A stretch of DNA of 64,000 bases from DASRDU01 sp035652435 (GTDB lineage: Bacteria > Acidobacteriota > Blastocatellia > RBC074), in NCBI GenBank assembly GCA_035652435.1, contig DASRDU010000052.1:24425-88424 (forward strand), read 5' to 3'. Shown here one piece after another: positions 16,436 to 26,361 of the stretch. Every line of letters begins with the position of its first letter. The first letter of the stretch is position 1. Position numbers and translations under genes: made by a program. Under the pieces are notes generated by a model that was given only the letters and a program-made list of their open reading frames with translations, was not told where the DNA came from and ran no database searches.

Positions 16436-17326
16436 TCATGACCTGCTCATTTCGGCGAGGATGGCTCTGGTCAGTTTGTGGACGGTGTTGGGCCGCGGCG
16501 CGGACTTGAGCGAAACCAGCCCGAGCTGGCGGCGCAGTGGGTGCCCCCGGACGCGCATCAGGTGGACTTCGGCGTCCCTGCTCCGGTGCCCGGCCGCATG
16601 TTCCGGCAGGACTGAAGCGCCCAGGCCGGCGCCGACCAGGCTCTTGATCACCTCGATGTTTTCCATCACCATCGCAATCTGCGGCCTGACCCCCAGGTCG
16701 GTGAAAAAGTCGTCTATCAGCTTCCGCATGATCGTCTTTTTCTCATAGAGGATGAACGAGAGCGTAGCCACGTCCCGGACGGTGAGCGAGTGCTTGCGCG
16801 CGAGCGGGTGAGAGCGGTGGACGGCGACGAGCAGTTCCTCCTCGCACAGCGGCGTGACTTCGAGTTCGGGGCTGGTGACCGGCAGCATGACCAGGCCGAG
16901 GTCGAGCTGTTGCGCCCTGATGGCGGCGAGGATGGCCTCGGTCGTGTCGGTCATGACGACGAGGTTGATTTCCGGGTACTCCGACTTGAAGGCCATCAGC
17001 ACTGGCGGCAGCTGATAAATCAGCGTGGTCGCGCCGGAGCCGAACCGGACGTTGCCGCGCTGCAGGCCGTTGAGTTCGTGGATCGCCATCTGCGCGTTCC
17101 GCAGGTCGCTCAGGATCTTCTCGCAGTAACCGAGCAGCACTTTACCGGCCTCAGTGATCAGCACCCGCTTCCCGACGCGCGCGAAAAGCCGGCTGTCCAG
17201 CTCGTGTTCGAGCTGCCGGATGTGCTGGCTGACGGTTGATTGCGAGAGGTGGAGTTTCCGGCTCGCCTGTGTAAAACTCCCGGTCTCGGCAATCGCGTGG
17301 AAGACTTTGAGCTGGTGCAGATCCAT
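16436..17326 (-). CDS. LysR-family transcriptional regulator
   Basis: The protein has 296 residues from ATG 17326. The N-terminal winged helix-turn-helix is canonical (LKVFHAIAETGSFTQASRKLHLSQSTVSQHIRQLE), followed by a periplasmic-binding-like effector domain (about 90-290). The effector domain shows the CysB/CbbR-type core VRFGSGATTLIYQLPPVLMAF. A T-N11-A dyad overlaps the promoter region at 17338-17352, as expected for autoregulation. Likely targets are the adjacent leftward thioesterase-RraA operon or the rightward TonB receptor gene, which is inference from position. Confidence 0.92.
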   Translation of the reverse strand: MDLHQLKVFHAIAETGSFTQASRKLHLSQSTVSQHIRQLEHELDSRLFARVGKRVLITEAGKVLLGYCEKILSDLRNAQMAIHELNGLQRGNVRFGSGATTLIYQLPPVLMAFKSEYPEINLVVMTDTTEAILAAIRAQQLDLGLVMLPVTSPELEVTPLCEEELLVAVHRSHPLARKHSLTVRDVATLSFILYEKKTIMRKLIDDFFTDLGVRPQIAMVMENIEVIKSLVGAGLGASVLPEHAAGHRSRDAEVHLMRVRGHPLRRQLGLVSLKSAPRPNTVHKLTRAILAEMSRS

Positions 17327-17688
17327 AATGGTCAAGTATCGGTATCACCGATGGGAACGGTTGGTATTATGTATTTTACAAATGAGTAGGAAAGATGACA
17401 ACATAACCCGTCGGTATTCTTCACCGATCATCTGAAAATTTCCGTTACCGGTAAAACAGCTTTCCATTCACCACTATTACTGACTTCCAGTGCCAGACTG
17501 GAAACCGGCTTTGTTGGGACCAGAAACTTGACCGCCTGCTGCCGTCGTCGCAGCGGGGTGGTTAATTCCCGGTACCCAGCAACGCTGCCGGAGTGCCGCC
17601 GGCTGAGCTACAGCGGCAGGTGTCCGATACCGTAAAAACCCCCGATTGATGAACCATCAATCCGAATCGTTACCCGGAGGAGGGACCT
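17327..17688. promoter_or_regulatory. Divergent control region between LysR and TonB receptor genes
   Basis: This gene-free 362-bp stretch holds two dyads with the same half-sites: ATCGGT-ATC-ACCGAT at 17338-17352 (a T-N11-A LysR box) and TCGGT-N7-ACCGA at 17411-17427. It also holds a 7-bp hairpin, TTCCAGT/ACTGGAA, at 17485-17503. A strong GGAGGAGGG ribosome-binding site precedes ATG 17689. No convincing -35/-10 pair was assigned. Confidence 0.6.
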
Positions 17689-20600
17689 ATGACCAGGTTA
17701 TTTTCACTCGAAAAATTACTGATAATCAGCCTCATCGGCTGCCTGCTGCCTTCTCTGCTCGTGACCGCCCCGGCGCAGGATTATCGCGGCTCGATTTCGG
17801 GACGTGTGACTGAAGCTTCGGGCGCGGCGGTGCCGAATGCCAGCGTGGTCGTCACCAATATGGCGACCAACACATCATCTACCATCACCACCAATGAGAA
17901 TGGCGATTTCTCCGCCCTCTTCCTGAGCGCCGGTCGTTACCGGGTTACGGTTGAAGCCAAAGGATTCAAGAAGACCGTCCGGCAGGACATCGAAGTCCGC
18001 ATCGGCGACAAGCTGGAACTCGATTTCGCGCTCGAAGTCGGCGCGTTGCAGGAGACTGTCAACGTCACTTCTGATGCTCCGCTGCTCGAGACCGCGACCG
18101 CTTCAGCCGGGCAGGTGATTGACCGCCGCCGGATCGCTGAACTGCCGCTCTCGGACGGCAACCCGTTCTCGCTCGTCCGCCTCGCGCCCGGCGTCAATTA
18201 CCTCGGCGACCTCAAATTCAGCCGGCCCTTCGATAACGCCGGGACTTCCGACGTCTCCGTTGACGGGACGACCACGCGCAGCAGCGAGTTCACGCTCGAC
18301 GGCACGCCGAATATGGCCAACGGACGCCGCGCCGCCTTCGTCCCGCCGGCCGAAGTCGTCCAGGAGTTCAAAGTCGAGACCGCCAGCTTCGACGCCCAGC
18401 AGGGACACACATCAGGCGCCATCGTCAACGTCTCACTCAAGAGCGGGACCAACGATCTGCACGGGGTCGGCTACGAGTTCCTGCGCAACGACAAGCTCTC
18501 GGCCAACGACTTCTTCCTCAATCGCCAGGGCAAGCCGCGCGCGCCACTCCGCTACAACCGCTATGGCGGGGGGATCGGCGGCCCGATCCTGCTGCCGAAG
18601 AAAATCTTTGGCCCGGCCGGCTACGACGGGCGCAACCAGACGTTCTGGTTCTTCGGTTATGAAGGGATCCGCGATAATTTCCCGGAGCCGCTGACGGTGA
18701 CCGTCCCGACCAACGCCGAGCGCGGTGGTGATTTCTCGGCGCTGCTCGGCGCGCAACTGAAGTCTTCAAGCGGCACGCCCCTGACCAACTATGACGGATC
18801 ACCAGCCCTCGCCGGACAGATTTATGATCCGCTGACGGCGAAGTCGGTGACGCGCGTCAATCCCCTGACGGGTAAAAGTGAGACGCACGTCGAACGGCTC
18901 CCGTTCGCGGGCAACATCATCCCGGCCAGCCGCCTCAGCCCGATTGCGAAGGCGATCCTCAACTACTACCCGACGGGTAACACGACGGCCAGTGACTCTC
19001 AGGGCCACAATAACTTCATCGGGCCGAACGGGCGCGGCGACAAATTCCACTCCGAGTCGCTGCGGCTGGATCATAATCTGACTGAGAAGCAGCGCCTCGC
19101 CGGGCGCTACAATCACAACTGGCGGCGCGAATTCCGCAACAACCTGTTTGGCGACACCGGCGGCCTCGCGACGACGGGCAATTTCCTGTTCCGGATCAAT
19201 AACGGCGGCTCGCTCGATTATATCAATACGATCAGCTCGACAAAGATTCTCGACATGCGGATCGGCTACAGCCGGTTCACCGAGATCAACGCCAAGCCGC
19301 ACTCCGGCTTCGATCCGAGAACCCTGGGTTTATCCGGGGCCTTCATTGATCAGGCCGGGACGACGCAATTCCCGTCAATCAGCATCAGTGGCTACCAGGG
19401 CATCGGCGATGACGCTGGCGACCAGCTCACCCACAACATCTACACGCTCCAGCCAGTCCTCACCTGGATCCACGGCGGTCACTCCTTCCGCTTCGGCGCC
19501 GACCTGCGGATGTATCGCGAGAACAGCATCAGCTTCGGCAACGCGATCGGGAGCCTGACGTTCGGCAATAACTTCACCAAGGGGCCGCTCGATAACTCCT
19601 CCGGATTTTTCGGGCAGGAACTGGCCGCGCTCATGGTCGGGAGCGTGACCGGCGGGACGATTGACAACAACGCGGGCCGCTCCAATCAGATTCTGTATTA
19701 CGCCGGGTTCATCCAGGATGACTGGAAAGTCACTCAGAAGCTGACGCTCAATCTCGGCCTGCGCTACGAGCTGGAAGGGACGATGACGGAACGCTACAAC
19801 CGGAACCTCAGTGGCTTTGACTTCGCGAGTGCCAGCCCGATCGAGGCGGCGGTGCAGGCGGCCCTGGCGGCCAAGCCGATTACCGAAGTCCCTTCGATTA
19901 AAGTGAAGGGTGGGCCGCTCTTCACGACGGATCAGAATCGCAGCGTCTACGACCCGGACAAGAACAATTTCGAGCCGCGCGTCGGCTTCGCTTATCAGAT
20001 CAACCAGAAAACAGTCCTGCGCGGCGGCTATGGGATGTACGCGGTACCGTTCATCTTTGACGGCCAGGTCAGCCTGAGCGCCATTCAGCAGCCGGGCTTC
20101 AGTCAGGCGACCAACCTGAGAGCTTCAACTGATAACGGGCTGACTTTTGTGGGGACGCTGAGCAATCCGTATCCGCAGGGCATCCTGCCGGCGCCGGGCG
20201 CGAGCCAGGGACTGCTGACTTTCGTCGGCCGCGGGCTGACGTTCGCGGCGGTTGACCGGACCAACCCGATCAGTCACCGGTTCGAACTCGGCGTCCAGCG
20301 CGAGTTACCCGGCGGCTGGGTGGTTGAAGCAGCCTATGTCGGGAACCTCGGGCGATCACTCTCAATCGGCCGGAGCCGCCTGACGACAGCCAATAATACT
20401 GACGGCGGACGCCAGCTCGACACGCTGCCGCGCAGTCTGCTGAGTACCAGCCCGACGCGTGATGACACGGTCATTAACCTGCTCAGTAAGAGCGTGAACA
20501 ACCCCTTCAAGGGCATCGCTCCGGCCGGAACGGGCCTCGGCGACAATTCAACCGTCAGCCTGTCAACCCTGCTCGACACATTCCCTCAATTCAGCGGACT

Positions 20601-21354
20601 TGTGACTGAGGATTTCAGCGGGACGTCAACCTACCATTCGGCGCAGTTCCGGGTGGAGAAGCGCTTCAGCCGGGGCTTCACGCTGCTGACGACCTACACC
20701 TGGTCACGCTTCCGCGAGCGGATCAGCCTGCTCAACGAAACGGATACTGAACTGGAAGACCGGGTGAGCGGAGCCGACACGCCGCACCGCTTTGTCGCAA
20801 GTGGCATCTGGGAACTGCCCTTTGGCCGGGGCCGCCGCTGGGGTCAGGGCTGGAACAGCCTGGTCAATGGCGTGCTGGGCGGCTGGCAGGTGCAGGGGAT
20901 CTATCAATTCCAGTCCGGGACGCCGATCTCGTGGGGCAATCTTTACTTCACTGGTGACCCGAAAAAGGGCTTCGACTTTAAGGTTGCTTCGAGCCGCGTG
21001 GACACGACGGCCTTTGACCTTTCGCCGTTCTACCTGCCGGATTCGGGCACGGTGACGGGCGGGAAACCGTTCAACGATTCACGCATCAAGCTGGCCAACA
21101 ACATCCGCACTTTCCCCTCGCGGATTGATTCGGTGCGTGGGCAGGGCTTGAGCCTCTGGGACCTCTCGGCGATCAAGAACATCAACATCACCGAGAAGAT
21201 CAAATTCCAGATCCGGGGCGAGTTCCTGAACGCCTTCAACACGCCGGTCTTTGGTAACCCGAATATTGACCCGACCAGCTCGAACTTCGGCAAGATTACG
21301 ACTCAGAATAATCTGCCGCGGAACGTCCAGATCGGTCTCAAGCTCCTCTTCTGA
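17689..21354 (+). CDS. Oar-like TonB-dependent outer-membrane receptor with N-terminal carboxypeptidase-regulatory domain
   Basis: The protein has 1221 residues. A signal peptide (about 1-30) is followed by a carboxypeptidase-regulatory/Cna-B-like beta-sandwich (about 33-115; GSISGRVTEASGAAVPNASV), a plug domain (about 125-240; ELPLSDGNPFSLVRLAPGVN), then a long 22-strand barrel rich in Gly/Asn/Tyr. The terminal phenylalanine (NVQIGLKLLF) is the outer-membrane targeting residue. This architecture and length are characteristic of the many Acidobacteriota receptors implicated in oligosaccharide or peptide uptake. It is monocistronic, followed by a 12-bp hairpin. The substrate cannot be inferred; the neighbouring LysR gene is divergent. 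Confidence 0.93.
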   Translation: MTRLFSLEKLLIISLIGCLLPSLLVTAPAQDYRGSISGRVTEASGAAVPNASVVVTNMATNTSSTITTNENGDFSALFLSAGRYRVTVEAKGFKKTVRQDIEVRIGDKLELDFALEVGALQETVNVTSDAPLLETATASAGQVIDRRRIAELPLSDGNPFSLVRLAPGVNYLGDLKFSRPFDNAGTSDVSVDGTTTRSSEFTLDGTPNMANGRRAAFVPPAEVVQEFKVETASFDAQQGHTSGAIVNVSLKSGTNDLHGVGYEFLRNDKLSANDFFLNRQGKPRAPLRYNRYGGGIGGPILLPKKIFGPAGYDGRNQTFWFFGYEGIRDNFPEPLTVTVPTNAERGGDFSALLGAQLKSSSGTPLTNYDGSPALAGQIYDPLTAKSVTRVNPLTGKSETHVERLPFAGNIIPASRLSPIAKAILNYYPTGNTTASDSQGHNNFIGPNGRGDKFHSESLRLDHNLTEKQRLAGRYNHNWRREFRNNLFGDTGGLATTGNFLFRINNGGSLDYINTISSTKILDMRIGYSRFTEINAKPHSGFDPRTLGLSGAFIDQAGTTQFPSISISGYQGIGDDAGDQLTHNIYTLQPVLTWIHGGHSFRFGADLRMYRENSISFGNAIGSLTFGNNFTKGPLDNSSGFFGQELAALMVGSVTGGTIDNNAGRSNQILYYAGFIQDDWKVTQKLTLNLGLRYELEGTMTERYNRNLSGFDFASASPIEAAVQAALAAKPITEVPSIKVKGGPLFTTDQNRSVYDPDKNNFEPRVGFAYQINQKTVLRGGYGMYAVPFIFDGQVSLSAIQQPGFSQATNLRASTDNGLTFVGTLSNPYPQGILPAPGASQGLLTFVGRGLTFAAVDRTNPISHRFELGVQRELPGGWVVEAAYVGNLGRSLSIGRSRLTTANNTDGGRQLDTLPRSLLSTSPTRDDTVINLLSKSVNNPFKGIAPAGTGLGDNSTVSLSTLLDTFPQFSGLVTEDFSGTSTYHSAQFRVEKRFSRGFTLLTTYTWSRFRERISLLNETDTELEDRVSGADTPHRFVASGIWELPFGRGRRWGQGWNSLVNGVLGGWQVQGIYQFQSGTPISWGNLYFTGDPKKGFDFKVASSRVDTTAFDLSPFYLPDSGTVTGGKPFNDSRIKLANNIRTFPSRIDSVRGQGLSLWDLSAIKNINITEKIKFQIRGEFLNAFNTPVFGNPNIDPTSSNFGKITTQNNLPRNVQIGLKLLF

Positions 21355-21366
21355 GGCAGGCGCCAG

Positions 21367-21395
21367 CGCCGCGCCAGGGCAGTCCTGGCGCGGCG
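21367..21395 (+). terminator. Hairpin after the TonB receptor gene
   Basis: CGCCGCGCCAGG and CCTGGCGCGGCG form a perfect 12-bp stem with a 5-base loop, 12 bp after the TonB stop and between convergent genes. There is no strong T-run, so it may be a processing or bidirectional barrier structure. Confidence 0.6.
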
Positions 21396-21442
21396 TAAGT
21401 CAATCTTTAGCCGCAGACAGGAATTTCATCCGGTTCACCCGT

Positions 21443-23506
21443 TCAATTGAGCAACTTCGGCTCATCTTCTTTTTCCTCTTCCAGCAGCCGCGTCTCCTCA
21501 CTCACGTCCCAGATTTCAAACAGCTCGCGCGGAACTTCCATCACAAACCGCGACGGGCGCTGGATGACGGACTGCCGCGCCCGCTCGCTTTCGAGCAGCG
21601 GGTAGACGATGTATAACTCATCCTTCGCCCGCGTCAACGCGACGTAAAACAGCCGGCGCTCTTCCTCCTCGCCTTCGGCGTCACGCAGGCTGCGCGCCGA
21701 GGGGAAGCGCCCGTCGGCCACCCAGATCACAAAGACCGCGCGCCATTCGAGCCCCTTCGCCTGATGCACCGACGAGAGCGTCAGGCATTCGTCATCCTCG
21801 CCGCCCATCACCACGTCTTCGGCGGTCGTGCCGCCGGGCGGCGAGAAGCGTTCGGTGTTGATGAGCGCCAGTTCGCTGAGGAACCGGTCCGTCGTTTCAA
21901 ATCGCCCCGAAAAATTCGCGAGCTGTCGCAGGTCTTCTTCGCGCGCCTCGGCGTTTTCGTAAGTGGCCTTGAGGTAATCGGCGTAGCCATGTTCCAGGAT
22001 CAGCTCGATCTGCTTCGCCGGATGATCAATTGTTTCCGGCGCAATCAGATCCCTGACGAGATCGGCGAATTCGCCCCAGCCTGACGCGGCGCCCTTCGGC
22101 AGCACCTCCTTCAGCGCATCAGTCCGCACGAGCGCGAGCGGCTCTTCGGCATAAGCGAGCCTTTCCCAGAGCCGCGCCGCCGTCGCGTTGCCGATCTTCG
22201 GGATCAGCTTCAGCACGCGCTTCCACGCGATCTCGTCGCGCGGGTTGACGATCAGGCGCAGGTACGAAGTCACGTCCTTGATGTGCGCCTGCTCGAAGAA
22301 GCGCACGCCCGAGCGGACTTCGTAAGGGATGCCCCGCCGCGTCAGTTCCAGTTGCAACTCCAGCGCATGAAAGTGCGAGCGATAGAGTACGGCCATCTCT
22401 TCGAGCGGGACGCCCTCGTCGCGCAGTTCCAGCACGCGCGAAGCGACGAAGCTGGCCTGCTGATCGGCGTCGCGCGCCGGGATGAGCGCGGGCGTGAAAT
22501 CGCGGCTCGGCCGCACGGGCTGCAGGTGTTTTGCAAACTGTCTCTTGTTGTTGCCGACCGACGCGTTCGCGAGCATCAGGATTTCCGGCGTCGAGCGGTA
22601 GTTGGTTTCGAGCCTGAAGAGCTGCGCGTCGGGGTAACGATCTTTGAAGCGGAAGATATTTTCGACGTTCGCGCCCCTCCACCCGAATATGGACTGGGCG
22701 TCATCGCCGACCACCATCAGGTTGCGATGCTTTTCGGCGATCAGGTCAACGATTTCGGCCTGGAGCGTGTTCGTGTCCTGATACTCGTCAACCAGGATGT
22801 ACTCGAACTGGTCGCGGTAGACGGCGGCGATCTCAGGCTTCTCAATCATGAGCCGCTTCCAGTTGACCAGCAGGTCGTCGTAATCCATCGCGTTGCGTTC
22901 GCGCTTGCGCTCCTGATAGAGGCGGTCGAGGCGGGTGATCTGGCTGGTGAGTGGCTCGAAGTGCGGGTAGCGCGAGGCGATCAGTTGTTCGAGCGGCGTG
23001 TCGGTGTTGGTCGCGAAGCTGAACATTTCACCCAGGACTTCGCCCTTCGGGAAGCGGCGGGCTTTGGTGTCAATCGCGGCCTCCTCGATGCAGGCGTCAA
23101 TCAACTCCTTCCCGTCTTCGGCGTCGAGGATCGTAAAGTTGCTTTCGTAGCCAAGGCTCGCCGCGTGGCGGCGCAGGATGCGGTTGGCGATTGAATGAAA
23201 CGTCCCGCCCCAGACGCGCCTCACGTCCGCGGCCACGAGCGTCTCGACGCGGCCGAGCATTTCGCGCGCCGCGCGGTTGGTGAAAGTCACGAGCAGGATG
23301 CGCGCCGGCGCGACCCCGGCCTCAATCAGTCGGGCGACGCGATAAGTCACTGTGCGCGTCTTGCCCGATCCGGCGCCGGCAATCACGAGCAGCGGCCCCT
23401 TGCCCGCCATCACGACTGCGTGCTGTTCCGGGTTCAGCTCCTCACGGTAATTGATTAGTGACGAAGCCTTCGCCGGCTCTGATTTGATAATGTATTTGCG
23501 CGTCAT
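21443..23506 (-). CDS. UvrD/PcrA-type superfamily 1A DNA helicase
   Basis: The protein has 687 residues, a normal length for UvrD/Rep/PcrA. The ordered motifs are Q (LNPEQHAVVMAGKGPLLV), Walker A AGAGSGKT (43-50), Ia (TFTNRAAREMLGRVETL), II (ILVDEYQDTN), III (VVGDDAQSIFGWRGA), IV (LETNYRST), V (LSSVHQAKGLEWRAV) and VI (LFYVALTRAKDELYIVYP). It is a 3'-5' helicase for repair or replication restart. The C-terminal tail is short and acidic, without the PcrA Tudor-like extension. It is transcribed leftward, apparently alone, 46 bp downstream of the penicillin acylase gene. Confidence 0.94.
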   Translation of the reverse strand: MTRKYIIKSEPAKASSLINYREELNPEQHAVVMAGKGPLLVIAGAGSGKTRTVTYRVARLIEAGVAPARILLVTFTNRAAREMLGRVETLVAADVRRVWGGTFHSIANRILRRHAASLGYESNFTILDAEDGKELIDACIEEAAIDTKARRFPKGEVLGEMFSFATNTDTPLEQLIASRYPHFEPLTSQITRLDRLYQERKRERNAMDYDDLLVNWKRLMIEKPEIAAVYRDQFEYILVDEYQDTNTLQAEIVDLIAEKHRNLMVVGDDAQSIFGWRGANVENIFRFKDRYPDAQLFRLETNYRSTPEILMLANASVGNNKRQFAKHLQPVRPSRDFTPALIPARDADQQASFVASRVLELRDEGVPLEEMAVLYRSHFHALELQLELTRRGIPYEVRSGVRFFEQAHIKDVTSYLRLIVNPRDEIAWKRVLKLIPKIGNATAARLWERLAYAEEPLALVRTDALKEVLPKGAASGWGEFADLVRDLIAPETIDHPAKQIELILEHGYADYLKATYENAEAREEDLRQLANFSGRFETTDRFLSELALINTERFSPPGGTTAEDVVMGGEDDECLTLSSVHQAKGLEWRAVFVIWVADGRFPSARSLRDAEGEEEERRLFYVALTRAKDELYIVYPLLESERARQSVIQRPSRFVMEVPRELFEIWDVSEETRLLEEEKEDEPKLLN

Positions 23507-23552
23507 CGAGGGTCAGCCGCAATTCCGACAATGGCAACGGAACAACATCAGC

Positions 23553-25976
23553 TTACGGAGTCAGAATCACGGTCTGCTTCGCGGCCTGCTCAACCGCTTT
23601 CGCCGTGAAGGGGAAAATGCGCGGCGTCACGTTGCGCCAGTCATCGAGCTGATCCTTGTAATGCGGGCTGGCGGGGTCGCCCGACTGCCCCAGCGTGATG
23701 CCGTGCTGCGTGTTGTCCCAGTTCGCGGGGTCGGCAATCATCCGCATCGAAACCGACGGGCCGACATTGACCGTCGGCCCGTTACCTCCGCTGTAGCCGT
23801 TGCCGCGCTGCGGGAACGGCTCGATTTTGAAAGGGCCGCCGACAAACGGCGCGTTCGCGAGCGGGTGATTGAACCGGACCTGCACGTCCTGCCCGAAAGC
23901 CCATTTCGCTTCATCAGCCCCGAGCCGCTTCGTCAGATTCGCCCGCGCTTCACTGTCGCAGGCTTTGACGAAATCTCGCCAGTTCGCGGACTCTTTCGGC
24001 AGCCACTGCTTCGGCCATTCGGTCACCAGCCGGTCTGTGAACGTGTCGCGATTCATCCAGCGATACTGCTTCGCGCGCTCCTCGCCGAGCGCGCCCGCGA
24101 GTACGCGCCGGAAAAAGACTTCGCGCAATTCGTGAATCAGCAGGGCTGCGCGGGAATCAGGCGTGACCTGGCCGTCCCACCCGGCCAGAGCTTTCAGCGT
24201 CTCTTTGAATTTCGCATCGCCGTCATTGCCGCCGAACAGCTTCACGACTTCGCGGGCGAAAGTCGCGCCGCCAATCGCGTAAACATCAGCCTGAACCGCG
24301 CGGAAATCATCAATCGTGATTCTGCTCTTCGCGGCCAGCAGGTCGTTGATGCGTTTCTGCCGGTAAGGCGCCGACCAGCCGTGCGTCAGGTGATACGGAT
24401 AATCGCGCCCGACGACGCGGGCGTTGGCGGTCACAATCACTCCCGAGGGCGGGTCGTAAACGTGCGGCAGTTTCTCGAACGGGACGCGGCCGGTCCATTC
24501 GCCGTCGTCCTTCGACCCGTCATAAGGCGTGCTGCCGTCACCGCTCTTTCGGATCGGAATGTAGCCCGCGCCGTAATAACCGATGTGGCCGTCAACGTCA
24601 GCGTAAACGATATTCTGCGTCGCGCCGGGGAATGTCCTGAGCGCTTCGCAGAATTCCTTCCAGTTCCGGGCGCGGTTGAGCTTGGAGAAAGACCTGACCG
24701 ATTCGGCCTGCGGGTCGAGCATCGTCCAGCGCAGCGCGTAACGCTCATTGCCTTTTTCCAGAATGATGGGACCGTGCCGCGTGACAGTGACATCAAGTGT
24801 GATCGTTTCGGTCGCCGGATCGGTCGGGGCTTTGCGAACCCTGATCTCTTCGCGGCGAATCTCAGCCTCCTTCCAGCCGGCGGGGGTCTGGTAGCGGCGC
24901 GGATTTTCGGGGTCGAATTTTTCCAGATAAAGGTCCTGCACGTCGGGGGCGAGGTTGGTCATGCCCCACGCGATGCGGTCGTTGTGGCCGATGATCACCC
25001 CGTTGATGCCCGGGATCGAAACGCCCGCCACGCGCAGGCCCGGCGCGCTCAGATGCACCAGATACCAGATCGAAGGCACGGACGGCGCGAGGTGCGGGTC
25101 GTTTGCCAGCAGCGGTTTGCCCGAAGCCGTGCGTTTGCCGCCGACCACCCAGTTGTTGCTCGCCGCGAGGCCGTCAGCGTCAAGCCCGACCCGGGCCAGC
25201 GAACGCTTCATCAGTTCCTCGCTCAATAAAGCCTGCCGCAGAAGCTCATCACCGGCTTTGATCGGGGTGACTCTCGCGATCTTTCCGCCCGCGGCTTTGG
25301 TTCCGGCCTGATCACTGCCGACGACGGGCGTATCGAGTCCGGAAAATTCCGGCAGCAGATCATTGCGACGATCCGCCGGGAGGTCGGCCAGAGCGGCGCG
25401 CATCAGATCCGTCTGCCAGGTGGTCGAAAGACTCTCGGCCATCAGACTGCCGATCACAATGGTGTCCGCCGGAGCCCAGGGACGTGGCTTGTATTTCAGA
25501 ATGCGGAATTCCGGCGGCAGCGTCTTTTCATCGCACGCGGCAATGTAAGCGTTCACGCCCCTGGCAAAGGCTTCCAGCGGCGCGCGCGATTCGGCGGGCA
25601 GGCTGGCGGCGACCTGCTCCGATAATTTCGCGAAGCCGTAAATGCGCCGCCGCTTGTCTTCTTCCAGCACTACCTTCCCGAAGATTTCCGCCAGTTCGCC
25701 GCGCGCGCTGCGGCGCAGCACATCCATCTGCCACAACCGGTCGCTCGCCGTCACGTACCCTTGGGCGAAGTACAGGTCGGTTTCGTTCGCGGCTTCGATA
25801 TAAGGGATGCCGCGCTCATCGCGCCTGACGGTGACGCGGTCCTGCAAACCTGCTACGCGCAGCGTGGTGACGTCTGAATGCGCTGAGGCCGGGCGCGAGG
25901 GTAAAGCGTTCAGCCAGAGGACTGCTATGGTTGATGCGAGAGCCATGACGGCGAGGGGAAGGAATCGTCTCTTCAT
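23553..25976 (-). CDS. Penicillin acylase family (Ntn-hydrolase) protein
   Basis: The protein has 807 residues from ATG 25976, which opens a signal peptide (MKRRFLPLAVMALASTIAVL). Family marks include RRDERGIPYIEAANETDLYFAQGYVTA at the start of the alpha chain and the autocatalytic nucleophile S273 at the start of the beta chain (LAASNNWVVGG). Later come GHNDRIAWGMTN and NIVYADVDGHIGYYGAGYIP. These enzymes are processed in the periplasm into alpha and beta subunits, with the new N-terminal Ser as catalyst, and cleave amides such as beta-lactam side chains or acyl-homoserine lactones. The actual substrate here is unknown. Confidence 0.92.
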   Translation of the reverse strand: MKRRFLPLAVMALASTIAVLWLNALPSRPASAHSDVTTLRVAGLQDRVTVRRDERGIPYIEAANETDLYFAQGYVTASDRLWQMDVLRRSARGELAEIFGKVVLEEDKRRRIYGFAKLSEQVAASLPAESRAPLEAFARGVNAYIAACDEKTLPPEFRILKYKPRPWAPADTIVIGSLMAESLSTTWQTDLMRAALADLPADRRNDLLPEFSGLDTPVVGSDQAGTKAAGGKIARVTPIKAGDELLRQALLSEELMKRSLARVGLDADGLAASNNWVVGGKRTASGKPLLANDPHLAPSVPSIWYLVHLSAPGLRVAGVSIPGINGVIIGHNDRIAWGMTNLAPDVQDLYLEKFDPENPRRYQTPAGWKEAEIRREEIRVRKAPTDPATETITLDVTVTRHGPIILEKGNERYALRWTMLDPQAESVRSFSKLNRARNWKEFCEALRTFPGATQNIVYADVDGHIGYYGAGYIPIRKSGDGSTPYDGSKDDGEWTGRVPFEKLPHVYDPPSGVIVTANARVVGRDYPYHLTHGWSAPYRQKRINDLLAAKSRITIDDFRAVQADVYAIGGATFAREVVKLFGGNDGDAKFKETLKALAGWDGQVTPDSRAALLIHELREVFFRRVLAGALGEERAKQYRWMNRDTFTDRLVTEWPKQWLPKESANWRDFVKACDSEARANLTKRLGADEAKWAFGQDVQVRFNHPLANAPFVGGPFKIEPFPQRGNGYSGGNGPTVNVGPSVSMRMIADPANWDNTQHGITLGQSGDPASPHYKDQLDDWRNVTPRIFPFTAKAVEQAAKQTVILTP

Positions 25977-26361
25977 TTTTGATTCTCCGGTGTGAACTGC
26001 CGGGATGTGGATTCGTGCCTGGAATTTCGCTGGCGGCATCAGCTTGCGAAGAACCGGCTGAAAAGTCAACACGCCTGGCCGCCTGGGTTCCGGCTGACTC
26101 CAAATACGCGCTTGCAACTCCCTTCTTATTAGTGCATGATCCTCCGTGTTTACTCCTTCTCTCGCGCATCGACGGTGATGCGCCACAAGCCACTGAGTAT
26201 CAGCGGCGGCGTTTTTGGATGGTTCGAGAGCAGGCTGATTCCAATTTCAGAAGCCGTTCATTTGAACGTCCGATCACGCGCCTTCGCTGCCACCGTTCAC
26301 CGAAGCAACCCTGATTCGAAGCTTCTCTTAACACTCCCTTCGGGGGAGAGGTACATCTACA
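25977..26361. other. Gene-free interval between penicillin acylase and RRM genes
   Basis: This 385-bp stretch separates divergent genes. I see no RNA gene, repeat or clear promoter, only a GGGGGAGAGG ribosome-binding site ahead of ATG 26362. Open frames through it are short and without coding character. Confidence 0.4.

Noticed and set aside
23451..25229. 592-codon open frame opposite the penicillin acylase gene
   Set aside because: Antisense shadow; acylase motifs including the Ser nucleophile are on the other strand.
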